From assembly GCA_951799405.1 (NCBI GenBank), contig OX637363.1, forward strand, positions 8,060,001-8,124,000: 64,000 bases of DNA, read 5' to 3'. The translations under genes were made by a program, and so were the position numbers. The stretch comes from Agapetus fuscipes. Taxonomy: Eukaryota; Arthropoda; Insecta; Trichoptera; Glossosomatidae. Shown here piece by piece: positions 50,595 to 60,692 of this stretch; position 1 is the first letter of the stretch, and each line of letters begins with the position of its first letter. The notes beneath the pieces are model-generated. The model saw nothing but the letters and a program-made list of their open reading frames with translations, did no database searches and had not been told where the DNA came from.

Positions 50595-50830
50595 GAGTAC
50601 GAGTTGCAAAACTTGAGAAAAGTAGAGTTTACGGAAAGTATTAAAGAGAGATTTTCCCCAAAATCTGCCGTTTTTGTTTGTTTTTACTTGATTTTCTTCA
50701 TCACTGTAACTCTTTTGCTAAGACCATAAAGTGTAAGAAACAAAAACGCAGATTTTGGAGAAAATCTCCGTAAACATTTCCGTAAACTTTACTTTACTCA
50801 AGTTTTGCAACTCGTACTACTCGTACTCGT
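50595..50830. mobile_element. Palindromic MITE-like inverted repeat
   Basis: Left arm from GAGTACGAGTTGCAAAACTT through TTTACGGAAA, GATTTTCCCCAAAATCTGC to about 50691. The right arm (50735-50816) is its inversion, ending CAAGTTTTGCAACTCGTAC. The arms are about 85-95 bp with small gaps, then extra CTCGTACTCGTA repeats at the right. The next LINE tail starts 80 bp on. Confidence 0.7.
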
Positions 50831-50904
50831 ACTTGTAGTTTTTTTAAATTGTTTACTGTTTAATTGCTTAGAATTTATTTGTTTTATATATTTGATTGTA
50901 TTAA

Positions 50905-51178
50905 TTGCTTGTACTCCTTGACTGATAGGTTAGTATGCGGCTGACCACCCATACTGTAAAAAATGGTTCACTTTGCCAATGTCACCCCTGCTTCAGGGAA
51001 GGTCGGCAAGAGTTGCAGGGCTTATGTTCATTTGAGATTGGGGTTTTTATATTGTAGGCCCACATGCAGCATGTGTAAGCGCGAAATTATGCATGTCTGC
51101 TTGTGGGAATGCATTTAATATGAATCTCAAATGATACATATCTTTGCAGCTTAGATTTAGATTTAGATTTAGACTAAG
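50905..51178 (+). mobile_element. LINE 3' tail, sense
   Basis: The UTR piece GTTTACTGTTTAATTGC lies upstream. The tail from TCCTTGACTGATAGGTTAG to GCAGCTTAGATTTAGATTTA is complete. The hairpin reads CACATGCAGCATGTG. Confidence 0.8.
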
Positions 51179-51674
51179 GGTACAGGTCGCCCATCTTTGA
51201 TAGCTCAGTGACATTGAAAGAAGAATGATGAAAGTATCAAAAGATACTCACTAACAAAACGTTTATAAATTGAGATACAGGGATAGTTTGTCGAACTTTT
51301 TTCTGGTCCAGAAGGAACGAGTTCCAAGACTGACTGGAATTTCCAGGTCCTTTAGAACGATGTCCTTGCGCTGGCTTGTCCGAATTTTAAATTTAAATTC
51401 GAGCCACTTCCTTATCTGGACTCTACCAGCCTTGGCTGACCACAACTTTTGCCGCCTTTCCCATCCACCAGGGTTCGAAGACCGCAAAGAAACCGAATAA
51501 ATTATACTGTATAAGGATGCATTTGTTCAAGGTGCTTTTACTTTTAAAATGCACATTTGAACTGGACTGAAGTAGCCATTTTAACAATGTTTTAAATTTT
51601 TAAATTATGACTTTTTTATTTTTGTTTGGTTGTCTTACTAAGTTTGATCAATATCATCATACTAATCTGATTAA
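51179..51674. other. No gene recognised
   Basis: Frames of 74-76 codons overlap antisense at 51263-51500. The block is GC-richer and might be an old exon or repeat, but nothing is recognisable. Confidence 0.4.
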
Positions 51675-51880
51675 GATCAGTCAGACTCCACTAGGGGTGG
51701 CCGGTACCTCCGCAGATACGTCTCCACTTTTTTCAGTCCTTGCATATCTCCTTCATCTCTTTTACATCCATCACTTTCCTCATACATACTCTTCTCTTAT
51801 TCTCACTCTACAGGTTCCATTCTTTCGCAATCTATACTATTTGGTCTATCCATTCCTTCCTCGGTCTTCCCCTCAAGTCA
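51675..51880 (-). pseudogene. LINE C-terminal scrap
   Basis: Minus strand: GRPRKEWIDQ..DCERMEPVE.ENKRRVCMRKVMDVKE, KEICKD, RRICGGTGHP, CCCCTAGTGGAGTC. It is close to the GKRGRGRPRK copy at 20.8 kb. Confidence 0.65.
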
Positions 51881-52014
51881 AGAAACAAAAGTAATGTTGT
51901 GCCTACGACGTAAGTATTAAAAACCAAACATTCATTGAGACAATAAAAATATTGAATTGATGATTTAAGATTTGAAACCCTTAACCGCCAACATTAACGT
52001 ATAACCGTAATTTT

Positions 52015-52210
52015 TTTTTGTCCTTGCATGCTCCTTTCAGTTCATCCAGAACCATCATCTTTTTAATGCAAGCTCTCCTTTTATACCGAGTGTATATTTC
52101 CCATTTATTTGCTTTTTCAGATATTTGGTTAACGCATACTCCTTTCATTTGATCCAGAGTCTTTCATCTTTTTCATGATAGCTCTCCTTTTATTATGACT
52201 CTGGGTATCT
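52015..52210 (-). pseudogene. Two partial LINE C-terminal scraps in tandem
   Basis: Both halves encode, in antisense, the RRAC..KMM..DEL/QMKGVC segment (52020-52090 and 52130-52205). The same 70-bp region is therefore present twice in direct order. Confidence 0.6.
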
Positions 52211-52444
52211 CGCACATTCCCAAGATCTTTAATTTAATTGATAGTTGCGTACCAGACGGTATTCCGAGACCTCGTGGGCTTTGGCACTATGAGAAACAAT
52301 ATAAGAGTCAGTACCGCCTACTTGGCCACCATTTGGCATTGTAGGATCTCTATTAACATGGGCAGATGATGTCACCAGATGGTTTCCTCGAAATTGAGAC
52401 GCAATTGTTGAAATATCTACCAAATAGTTTAAAAACAAAGCAAA

Positions 52445-52615
52445 GCCGGTCCGTAGTCCAGTGGCAACACTTTGGATTCGTAATGGAAGGTTGTGGGTTC
52501 AAATTCCGGCGGAGCACAAAAATATACTATTTATATTTTCAAATTCGCTCTTCGCTGGGTTGAAAAAATTCAGAAACCTTTACCAAAGAACGGTCATCAT
52601 CTTCTTACAGGATCT
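52445..52615 (+). repeat. SINE-B head and body, truncated
   Basis: GCCGGTCCGTAGTCCAGTGG, TGTGGGTTCAAATTCCGGCG (B box with one change), TTCGCTCTTCGCTGGGTTG, then CAAAGAACGGTCATCATC. Both 3' tail types are absent. Confidence 0.75.
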
Positions 52616-52655
52616 GGTGTTCTGGAAGCAAAAAGTCAATTATCCCACAACGCAA

Positions 52656-52710
52656 CTAAGCTGCACATATAGTGCAACTTCTTGTCACGTGGTCGTTGAA
52701 GGAATTTATT
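52656..52710 (+). mobile_element. MITE family D end fragment
   Basis: CGCAACTAAGCTGCACATAT and GTGCAACTTCTTGTCACG match the left arm of 58321-58598. Confidence 0.55.
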
Positions 52711-52734
52711 TTAAGGAGGGGACTGAAGGGGGAG

Positions 52735-53548
52735 TGAAGCCTGGACGGTGAGTGAAAGTGAGATTTGTAAAGTCCATACAGTGGAAATGGACTACTTAAG
52801 AAGTATGATTGGAAAAAGACGGAGTGATAGGGTGAGGAATGATTTTGTTAGAGAGGAATGTGGTGTAAGAGAAAGTGTGAAAGTAAAGATTAAAAGAAGT
52901 ATACGTAGATGGTTTGGACATTTGGAGAGAATGAATGAGGAAAGACTGACGAAGAAAGTGTATGCTGCGAGAATTGATGGATGTCGTGGAAAAGGAAGAC
53001 CGAGAAAGGTATGGATGGACCAAATTTTCGAAATAGCGAGTGAATGGGATATCCAGAGTCATAATAAAAGGAGAGCTTGTATGAAAAAGGTTATGACTCT
53101 GGATGAAATGAAAGAAGTATGCAAGGACAGGAAGAAGTGGCGGCTAATCTGCAATGCAATTTGTAATGTTGGTTTATTAGTTTGCTACATTTTTTGCATA
53201 AGAAATTTTTGACTTCTTTTGTAAGATTTCTTTTTAAGGTTTTGTTGTTTTTTTTTTTTTTCTTAAATGTTATTTATTTCTCGTATTCCTTGACTTATTA
53301 TAGGTTGGTATGAGGCTGACCACCCATACTGTAAAAAATTGTTCACTTTGCCAATGACACTCCTGTGTCAGGGAAGGTCGGCAAAAGTTGTAGGGCTTAT
53401 GTTCATTTAAGGTTTGTATTGTATTTGTATATACACATTCAGCATTTTTGTAAGCGCGAACTACACGTGTTTGTTTGTGGGCATACATCTGAGACCTTTG
53501 AATGAATATATCCTTGCAACTTAGATTATAGATTAAAGATTATATAGG
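52735..53548 (+). pseudogene. 5'-truncated LINE with clean C-terminal ORF, 3' UTR and tail
   Basis: 154 open codons (52748-53212): SESEICKVHTVEMDYLRSM, RSIRRWFGHLERMNEERLTKKVY, CRGKGRPRKVWMDQIFEIASEW, RRACMKKVMTLDEMKEVCKDRKKWRLI. The UTR (GACTTCTTTTGTAAGATTTC with a T run) and complete A-tail follow (53270-53548, ending TTATAGATTAAAGATTA). This is the best single demonstration that the A-tail is this LINE's 3' end. The true start codon and RT core lie in the missing 5' part. Confidence 0.85.
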
Positions 53549-53604
53549 GGAACCTTTTTGTTTCCACAGGTAAGGGCGGCATTTCTCGAGTGAACCTTTG
53601 CCTT

Positions 53605-53705
53605 TGGCTAGAAATAAACAGCGTAATGATAACCATTTCCGACTCTCACCCTTATGATCGAAGTTCGAACCCAAGTCTTCCAACTAGAAACTATCGACCA
53701 CGCGA
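53605..53705 (-). repeat. SINE-C-like head, antisense
   Basis: Minus strand: GTGGTCGATAGTTTCTAGTT, ACTTGGGTTCGAACTTCG (B box), GGGTGAGAGTCGGAAATGG. It is more diverged than the other SINE-C copies. Confidence 0.5.
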
Positions 53706-53944
53706 CGACGAGAAATTTACAGACGTGCTGTTCCGCGTTAGCTCCTTACCTGACTAAATAAATCAGGCATTTGCGGCTGCTACATTGTAAGCAGCTACAT
53801 ATTGAATGGGAACCTGCTGCAAGATGCGGTAGATTTGTATCTCGTTAATTTATTTGCGCAATTAATATGATTAACGATGCATTCACTCAAATTAATATTG
53901 TGATCAAAAGACAGAAGAAAGTCTTACACATAGGTGAATGGTTG

Positions 53945-54115
53945 ATAATATAATCTAAGTTGCAATGATATATTAACATTTAAAGCTCATGTCAAATGCA
54001 TGCCCACAAACAAACACGTGTAGTTCGCGCTTACAAATACTGCATGTGTAGGTACTTACAAATTTACCTCAAATGAACATAAATCATACAACTTTTGTCG
54101 ACCTTCCCTGACAAT
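53945..54115 (-). mobile_element. LINE 3' tail, antisense, truncated
   Basis: ATAATCTAAGTTGCAATGAT to CGACCTTCCCTGACAATGCC; the first ~75 bases of the tail are missing. Confidence 0.75.
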
Positions 54116-54349
54116 GCCATGGAAAGTAACTTAAACACGACGCTGAAAGTCCAAAAAATATTTTTTCTCAATTTCTGAAGCTTCAGAAATTTAAAGATGT
54201 TACTTAATACCACGCACGGTAAGCGACGGGTTACGTGACTGTTGTTGTATGGAGGAGATTTTTCTCCGCTGATTTTTGTAGGAAAATTTGATAATCATCT
54301 CTAACTTTCTCATGATTGTATTTTATTGGACTGTTGTTATTTTTTAATT

Positions 54350-54608
54350 GAATCTATTATCTATAATAATCTAAGTTGCAAGGATATATTCAATTAAAGC
54401 TCTCATATGTATGCCCACAAACCAACAAGTGTAGTTCGCTCTTACAAATGCTGAATGTGTACTTACAAATAAAATCCAAACCTCAAATGAACATAAGCCC
54501 CACAACTTTTGCCGACCTTCCCTGAAACAGGGGTGACATTGGCAAAGTGAACCATTTTTTACAGTATGGGTGGTCAGCCTTATACCAACCTATAAGTCAA
54601 GGAATTAA
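54350..54608 (-). mobile_element. LINE 3' tail, antisense, complete
   Basis: ATTATCTATAATAATCTAAG to CAACCTATAAGTCAAGGAAT. Second subfamily; its 5' end is at the frequently used TTCCTTGAC boundary. Confidence 0.8.
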
Positions 54609-55434
54609 TAATTAATAATTAGGTGTATAGTTTGAGGGAAGGGAATAAAAATCAGCTATCTTTTAATGAAAGTCATAACAAATATGATTAATTCTTTTTT
54701 CATATTACTTGTGTGTAGGTACAAATTCAATATTATTCCTCAATCATTGATGTCTGCAGATCCTTGCTGCATTCCTTTGCATCGCCTTTCTCAAACATTT
54801 ACAAAGCGAGAGCAACTGAATATTATTATTATAGCACAAGATAATAATCAAAATGGAGTTCAACTCCTTTGCGAGAACGCTGCGCAAGAGACGAGACTTT
54901 CAGTGACCAAGGAGTCGGAAACGTGTGCAGACTGGTCCGCCGGAGTCCATAGCATAAATTGTGCGATCAAAATAATCCGTAAATAAACAAAAACAACGTA
55001 AAAGGCGAGCTTGCGGTGTAGAATTTAATGCAGTAGCGACGCCATGTTTGAAAAAGTGACAGCGCGTTCGAAATTTGAAATTAAAAGTGGCCATCAACAA
55101 AAAAATATATAATGTGATGTTGTATTTTAATTATTTTTAGCCTACCCTCTCATTACAATTATAAGATTAATTTTTATAAATAGTTCTACCTACTTTGTGA
55201 CAATTTGTGGTGAATTGGAAAAAAAAACAAGTATTTAAAGTGGTCTTTAAAAATAAATAACTGTGAAGTGAAATACTGGTTATTTTTTAAATAGTAACAA
55301 ATTAAATTAATGTTTTATTCGTAAGTATTTATGGTATATTAAAAATTTTACTAGATAAATAGGTTTGTGTTAACAATGAGGAATTTAAAAAAATTGCCCA
55401 ATATTTAGGTATTTTAAAAAAAAAATATTTTTTC
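54609..55434. other. No gene recognised
   Basis: A 106-codon frame (54666-54986) contains no domain I recognise. A short ATG frame near 55043 (CCATGTTTGAAAAAGTGACA) ends after 20-odd codons. Confidence 0.4.
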
Positions 55435-55640
55435 ATGAGTAAAACTACTATAAGATTAATATCATACACTTATGGATTGGTACGAGGCTCACCACCAAAA
55501 ATTGCACAAGCTTTTCAACATTATTTCTGTATCAAGGAAAGGGGTCAAGAGTTGCAAAATAGCATCTCGATCAAAGTTTTTATTTTTTATTTTATGTACA
55601 ACTATCTTAGTTGCAAATTTCTTCGAATATATATTTTAAA
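55435..55640 (+). mobile_element. LINE 3' tail, old and diverged
   Basis: ATTGGTACGAGGCTCACCAC, TTTCTGTATCAAGGAAAGGG, AAGAGTTGCA and AGTTTTTATTTTTTATTTTA keep the order of a sense A-tail at low identity. Confidence 0.5.
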
Positions 55641-55814
55641 TGTGAAAAATTCAATGAAGTCAGCGAAATTTTGAAAACAGTTTGTGACGTTGAACGATCA
55701 GGTTGCTAGGGAAAAGTCTAACATATTTTTATTTATTTGTTGCTAAGGATCTTAGTTACATTATGTAGACTTGCGATGTTTGACAGCAGAGTAAAGTAGA
55801 AAAATAATCTAATA

Positions 55815-56062
55815 ATAATAATAATCTAAGTTGCAAGGATATATTCATTCAAAGCTCTCGGATGTATGCCCACAAACAAACACGTGTAGTTCGCGCTTAC
55901 AAATGCTGATTGTGTACTTACAAATAAAATCCAAACCTAAAATGAACATAAGCCCTGCAACTCTTGCCGACATTCCCTGAAACAGGGGTGACATTGGCAA
56001 AGTGAACCATTTTTTACAGTATGGGTGGTCAGCCTCATACCAACCTATAAGTCAAGGAATAA
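55815..56062 (-). mobile_element. LINE 3' tail, antisense, complete
   Basis: TAATCTAAGTTGCAAGGATA to CAACCTATAAGTCAAGGAAT, 5' end again at TTCCTTGAC. It is nearly identical to the tail at 10300-10540. Confidence 0.8.
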
Positions 56063-57587
56063 TAGAACGTTGGTTTAAATACTACACATGCTCTCAAGTA
56101 GACACTGGTGTGTTCGCGCTTACAGATGATGTATATAGTATAAAAATTGAAGTTTTATCAAATAAGAACGTGATTTTGTTTTTCGATTTCGTTTTAAACG
56201 TATCATTTTCATTTCCGTATGGTTTACAGTCTCGACGACAGTAAAATGATTTAATGGCCCACCATTTTATTTTATTTCATCTTGATTGAATTTTGATTTA
56301 TCTTTTCTTTTCATTTTGAAAGTTGCACTATTGCAACATAAACGTGGGCGTTGTCGGTAATAAAGAGAACTGTAACTTCAACCAGGCGTTTTTATTAAAA
56401 CCTTTTGTAACTAAAACGCTCACTAGAGGCGCTGTGTTAATATCCACATGTTTTTGATAAACGGTAAGGTCAATTATTAACGCAAGTTTTATGCTTGGAG
56501 AACTGTTTACTTAAGTAGGTACTCTTGTTACCGACTGTGAACTTATCACTTTAATGTGTTGCATTCCATTTTTAAATTTATACCCACATACCTACTTAAC
56601 TGTCAAGTGCGTTCCATTTTTAAAATGTACAAAAAATACCTTCTCAAAGCAGCTGTCAAGAGTGTTCGATTTTTAAACGTGAAATTTTCGAATAGCGGTG
56701 ACTATGCCCACGCTAAGGATTACTGTTCCGAATTCAAATTTAAAATGCGTTGACACTTTTTTGATAATATCCTCATTATTGATACAACTAGGTATATAAT
56801 ATCTTCTTTTGTATTTTTCGTTGTGGTTTATAAATGAATGAAATATTTTTATGTTTTATTTGAAAAACTATCATCATAATGTATTAATTGTACTAGAATA
56901 AATAGAATGCGCTCGGAACATTTTTTAAATTTTGATTTTGTTCTGGCGAGCAAACGTTAGTCTTGTATGGGACTGCTGTCTTTAGCAACCAATAACAAAA
57001 TGTTTGTTAGCCTGTACCTTAGTAACCCAGCCGTATGACGACACAATATTGTCTATGCCAATTCACGTGGGGACCTCATTATTAAATTAAACAAAAAATT
57101 ATATTCGTCTGGTAAATAATATATAATATATATTACCATTCTATGGAATATATACATAGTGTAGTCACCCGTCCGGGTTACTAGGGAAAAGCTGATTAAA
57201 ATTTTATTATTGGTTGATAAGCAGCCTATAGTCACATATACCTGTGACGTTGCCCGCGCAGAAGAACATCTCTTTTCTAATTTAGTGCATAGTTCATAAG
57301 ATGATTATGTTATCCCGTACAATAAAAAAAAAATACACATTACGCGTAGCAGCAACACCGTTCGAAATTCAAAATCCAAAAAAAAGCGTTCCATATTCAG
57401 CCTTGCGTGATTTAAAAATTTCGAACGTGGGCCGCCATTGACACAAAATACGGCATTGACCGTTTAGTTGTTGCAATTATTTATTAGCATTTTAATTGCT
57501 TAAAATCGGACGAAATTAATTAATCGATTGTAAAATTAACAACAGTTGCATGATTTTTCATGGAGCATTATGTTATTTGTATTTATT
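56063..57587. other. No gene recognised
   Basis: The longest gap without identified repeats. An AATAAAGAGAACTGTAACTT-type segment at 56355 looks LTR-like and AACTAAAACGCTCACTAGAG at 56410 resembles 1632. A 65-codon frame at 56556 is unsupported. Confidence 0.4.
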
Positions 57588-58080
57588 GGTTCCTTGACTT
57601 ATAGGTTGGTATAAGGTTGACCCCCATGCGGTAAAACTTGTTTCACTTTTGCCAATGCCACCCCGGTTTCAACGAGGCAAAAAAATAATGTGAGGTTTAG
57701 TTTATTTTGTATGTACATTGTACACACGCAGCATGTTTCAGTGGGAACTTACACGTGTCTGCCTGTGGGCGTGCATTAAATATAATAATAATAATAATTT
57801 CAAATTTTGTAAAGTGCCTTTTATGACAGTGTGTCACTACAAAGGCGCTTGTCCATATGATCGGACGAAGAGGTGAGTCTTGAGACGTCTTTTCAACAGT
57901 CTCTCCAAATCCAGTTCCCTCAGTGAGGCGGGAATAGCATTCCAAGTCATAGGAGCGGCCGCCTTGAATGTCCTGTCTCCAAAAACAGTGCGGGGCCTTC
58001 TTGCAGGGATGTCCAGGCAGCTGCTTCTATAAGCCTGAAATGTCAATATATTTTGGCAGCTGAGATTATAGATTTGATAT
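57588..58080 (+). mobile_element. LINE 3' tail split by a CR1-like LINE
   Basis: TTCCTTGACTTATAGGTTGG to GGGCGTGCATTAAATAT, then an antisense CR1-like fragment, then CTGAAATGTCAATATATTTT and GCAGCTGAGATTATAGATTT. This is the second case in the window of a CR1-like LINE landing in an A-tail. Confidence 0.75.
57784..58035 (-). pseudogene. CR1/L2-type LINE 3' fragment, antisense
   Basis: Minus-strand coding LDIPARRPRTVFGDRTFKAAAPMTWNAIPASLRELDLERLLKRRLKTHLFVRSYGQAPL, aligning with the end of the 11.2-kb ORF. After the stop, AGCGCC/GGCACT and the inner TGACA-CAC-TGTCA hairpin (plus 57813-57849) and an (ATT)n tail. It has the strongest stem-loop of the three copies. Confidence 0.8.
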
Positions 58081-58320
58081 TTACGGTCATGAGAAAAAAT
58101 GGATGATTCACACGGCAAAAAAAAACTGCGTAGGTTGTCAACGTTGTTTATTAAGTTTGCAATATTTTTATCACCGTATTTAATGTCGTGTATATTATTG
58201 TAAATTATTGATGTCTGATGCATGTTTGTCGTGTCATCTAAGCCATAACTCTTGTAAGCTCGCTATAACAGAAGTAGCAATAATTGTACCCCGAGTATAA
58301 AACTTTAAGTCTAAACTCTA

Positions 58321-58598
58321 AACGCAACTAAGCTACGCATACAGTGTAACTTCTTGTCGCGTTATCCCCGAAGGGTTTCTCAAGTGGTGAGTGGAATCTA
58401 TTTATTTTTACAGATAAGGACACCGGCCTTACGCCTACCACTTCAGTTTAAGTGGGGGTTTCCCAGCTCCCGGGGGGCTGGTTCTCAAATAACCTTACCC
58501 GTACCCGTAAAAATAAATAGGTTCCGAATCGCCACATGCGACCCCTTCGGTAATAACGCAGGCAAGAAGTTAATCTATATGTGTAGCTTAGTTGCGTT
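58321..58598. mobile_element. Foldback MITE, family D (type copy)
   Basis: AACGCAACTAAGCTACGCAT at the left is inverted at the right as GTAGCTTAGTTGCGTT. Arms continue through TAACTTCTTG, GCGTTAT, CCGAAGGG and AACCTATTTATTTTTAC in reverse order, about 110-120 bp with mismatches, around a GC-rich centre (CAGCTCCCGGGGGGCTGG). Single arms occur at 17494, 50082, 52656 and 62253. Confidence 0.75.
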
Positions 58599-58708
58599 GC
58601 GTTAGTTCCGATTTTCACCATGTTCAGACTAAGGCCAATAAGCAACATTGGGCGCGGACAGTACTTGGATGGGTAACCGCTCAGGTACACCGCGTGTCGT
58701 TGGCATCT

Positions 58709-59020
58709 TGGACCGGTCCGTAGTCCGTTGTGGCAACACTTCGGACTCGTAAATGGAAGGCTGTGGATTCGGATCCCGGCGGAGCACAAAAATATACCAT
58801 TTATATTTCGAATGTGCTCTTCGCTGGGTTGAAAAATTCATAAACCTTTAACAAAAAGACCGGTCACTGAAAGGTCTATCCAACCTAACAACAACTGGGT
58901 CTTGCTTGAGAATTGGCGCTTTCTACAGCGACGACCAAGCTCGCAGAGGGCTCTTGAGGTGTGATACACACAAAAACAGCGCTCACCAAATAAATCATCC
59001 TAATATTATATTATTATTAT
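58709..59020 (+). repeat. SINE-B copy, tail type 1
   Basis: ACCGGTCCGTAGTCCGTTGT, TGTGGATTCGGATCCCGG (B box mutated), AAGACCGGTCACTGAAAGG, CTCGCAGAGGGCTCTTGAGG, CACCAAATAAATCATCC and an (ATT)n end. Orientation is opposite to 21866-22175. Confidence 0.85.
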
Positions 59021-60181
59021 TAAGGCGTGTCAATCCGTAGATGCATTTCTGTCTTCACGCAAAAAATGTATATGGGTATCGCCGTCGAAATTTGTACCTT
59101 TTGTCTTGTGCGTGTGTCCCCTTATGATTTTCAGCTTTTTCATAAAAACTGGTGATCTCTACTGAATTCTAAAATTATCAGAGTAAAGTAAATAAAAAGC
59201 GTATCGAAATACAAAAAAAAACTGCAAAAAGCATTAAGTGGCGATGTAATTAAAAAATAAAACAAAAACGCCTTTTTTCCATTCCCATACAAATTTTACA
59301 TGTCCGCAACCCGTTTTTGACCCTTTGATGGCATGATACGATCAAAATAGTCAAACGTTTTTAAAGTTGAGTATTTTTGCATATACCTTAGTAACGTATC
59401 TTTCATTTTCTGTACTAGCCACAATTATATTTACTTATTTAAACACGAAATTTTGATTGCTAAGGTTTGTCTCCATTTTTGGCTCCGAAATTTTTCTTGT
59501 AGTATGTTACCAATTCCATTGGAACTGACAAAAATCTTGCAATCTTAAGTATTTTTTCACGTATGGTAACTCTTTGGTTCAGTGTGGACAACACAAAAAA
59601 ACTCATTCGATACCTTCATTTTCTTCTGAGAACGTTTACATCAGACTCGGGAATTTGTCGTGTGTGTTTTGAGTGGAAGTTAGCTTGGCATTATTAAGGT
59701 ATGTATTCGAATAAGTTATCAGTTGTATATTTTTTACTTAGATCCATTAATCCTTCTAATGATTGTATGTTTGTATCATTGCTGACAGCATTATTTTTCA
59801 AATGGCACAAGTTTAAGGTAATGTCGGGCGGTTTTTTATTTACAATCTTTAACGTATGTTACCATATTAAGGTGTATTCACGTAGGTTTAAAAAAATACA
59901 CCTACTTACCGTTAATTTATGGTTGACTAACAAATAACATTTACGTACCTAATTGAAACATAAAACTATCTAATCAACCTTACTACATGCTATTAATATT
60001 TTAAATGCACCGTTTGATGTTTGTTATTCAAAATAGCAAAAAGGTTTATTCCGTGATCTGTGGGCTAAACGGATTAAATGAAATTTGGACCACAGAGGTA
60101 CCTAATTTTTATATCGGTGCTGGATATTGTGAAAAATGTACGCAAAAAAACCATTGCCTATCTATCTAAATCTATGATAAT
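59021..60181. other. No gene recognised
   Basis: AT-rich; a 78-codon hydrophobic frame at 59701 has no family motif. Confidence 0.4.
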
Positions 60182-60395
60182 CTATAATCTAAGTTACAAA
60201 AATATATTGCATTTAAGACTTTAAGTTCGTACTTAAACATGCTGCATGTGAACCTACAATATAAAACCAAATCTCAAATGAACATAAACCCTGCAACTCT
60301 TGTCGACCTTACCTGACACAATGGTAACATTGGTAAAGTGAACCATTTTTTACAGTATGGGTGGTCAGCTTTATACTAACCTATAAGTCAAGGAA
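60182..60395 (-). mobile_element. LINE 3' tail forming the left wing of a palindrome
   Basis: CTATAATCTAAGTTACAAAA to CTAACCTATAAGTCAAGGAA, with an internal deletion of the GCCCACAAAC block. Its 5' end is part of the inverted repeat at 60340-60692. Confidence 0.75.
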
Positions 60396-60692
60396 ACTTA
60401 TTGAAATACAATAAACGATCGATTTTAGGTAGTTATTAAATGAGATTTTGAATCTAGCAGCTGTGCCGTGACCTAGATTGGGCCGTGACGCACTAGGCAG
60501 CCAGGCCTAGTGCGTCACGGGCCTAACGGCACAGCTGCTTAGAAACGCCATCTCGCGGGCATATTTGGACGATGTACTCTGTAATAAAATGAATACGCAC
60601 ATTTAAAACTACCTAAAATCGCTCGTTTATTGTATTTCAATAAGTTTCCTTGACTTATAGGTTGGTATGAAGCTGACCACCCATACCGGTAA
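60340..60692. repeat. 350-bp inverted repeat with nested GC-rich palindrome
   Basis: Left arm 60345-60440 (GGGTGGTCAGC ... CTATAAGTCAAGGAAACTT, ATTGAAATACAATAAACGA, CGATTTTAGGTAGTT) is inverted at 60604-60690. Inside are two further inverted pairs: CAGCTGTGCCGT/ACGGCACAGCTG, and GGGCCGTGACGCACTAGGC/GCCTAGTGCGTCACGGGCC. The outer wings are LINE A-tail heads. Confidence 0.8.

Noticed and set aside
52748..53212. Host gene with 154 codons
   Set aside because: The protein is the C-terminal part of a LINE present in many broken copies in the window.
54666..54986. 106-codon frame
   Set aside because: Ordinary composition, no motif, no adjoining exon-like sequence.
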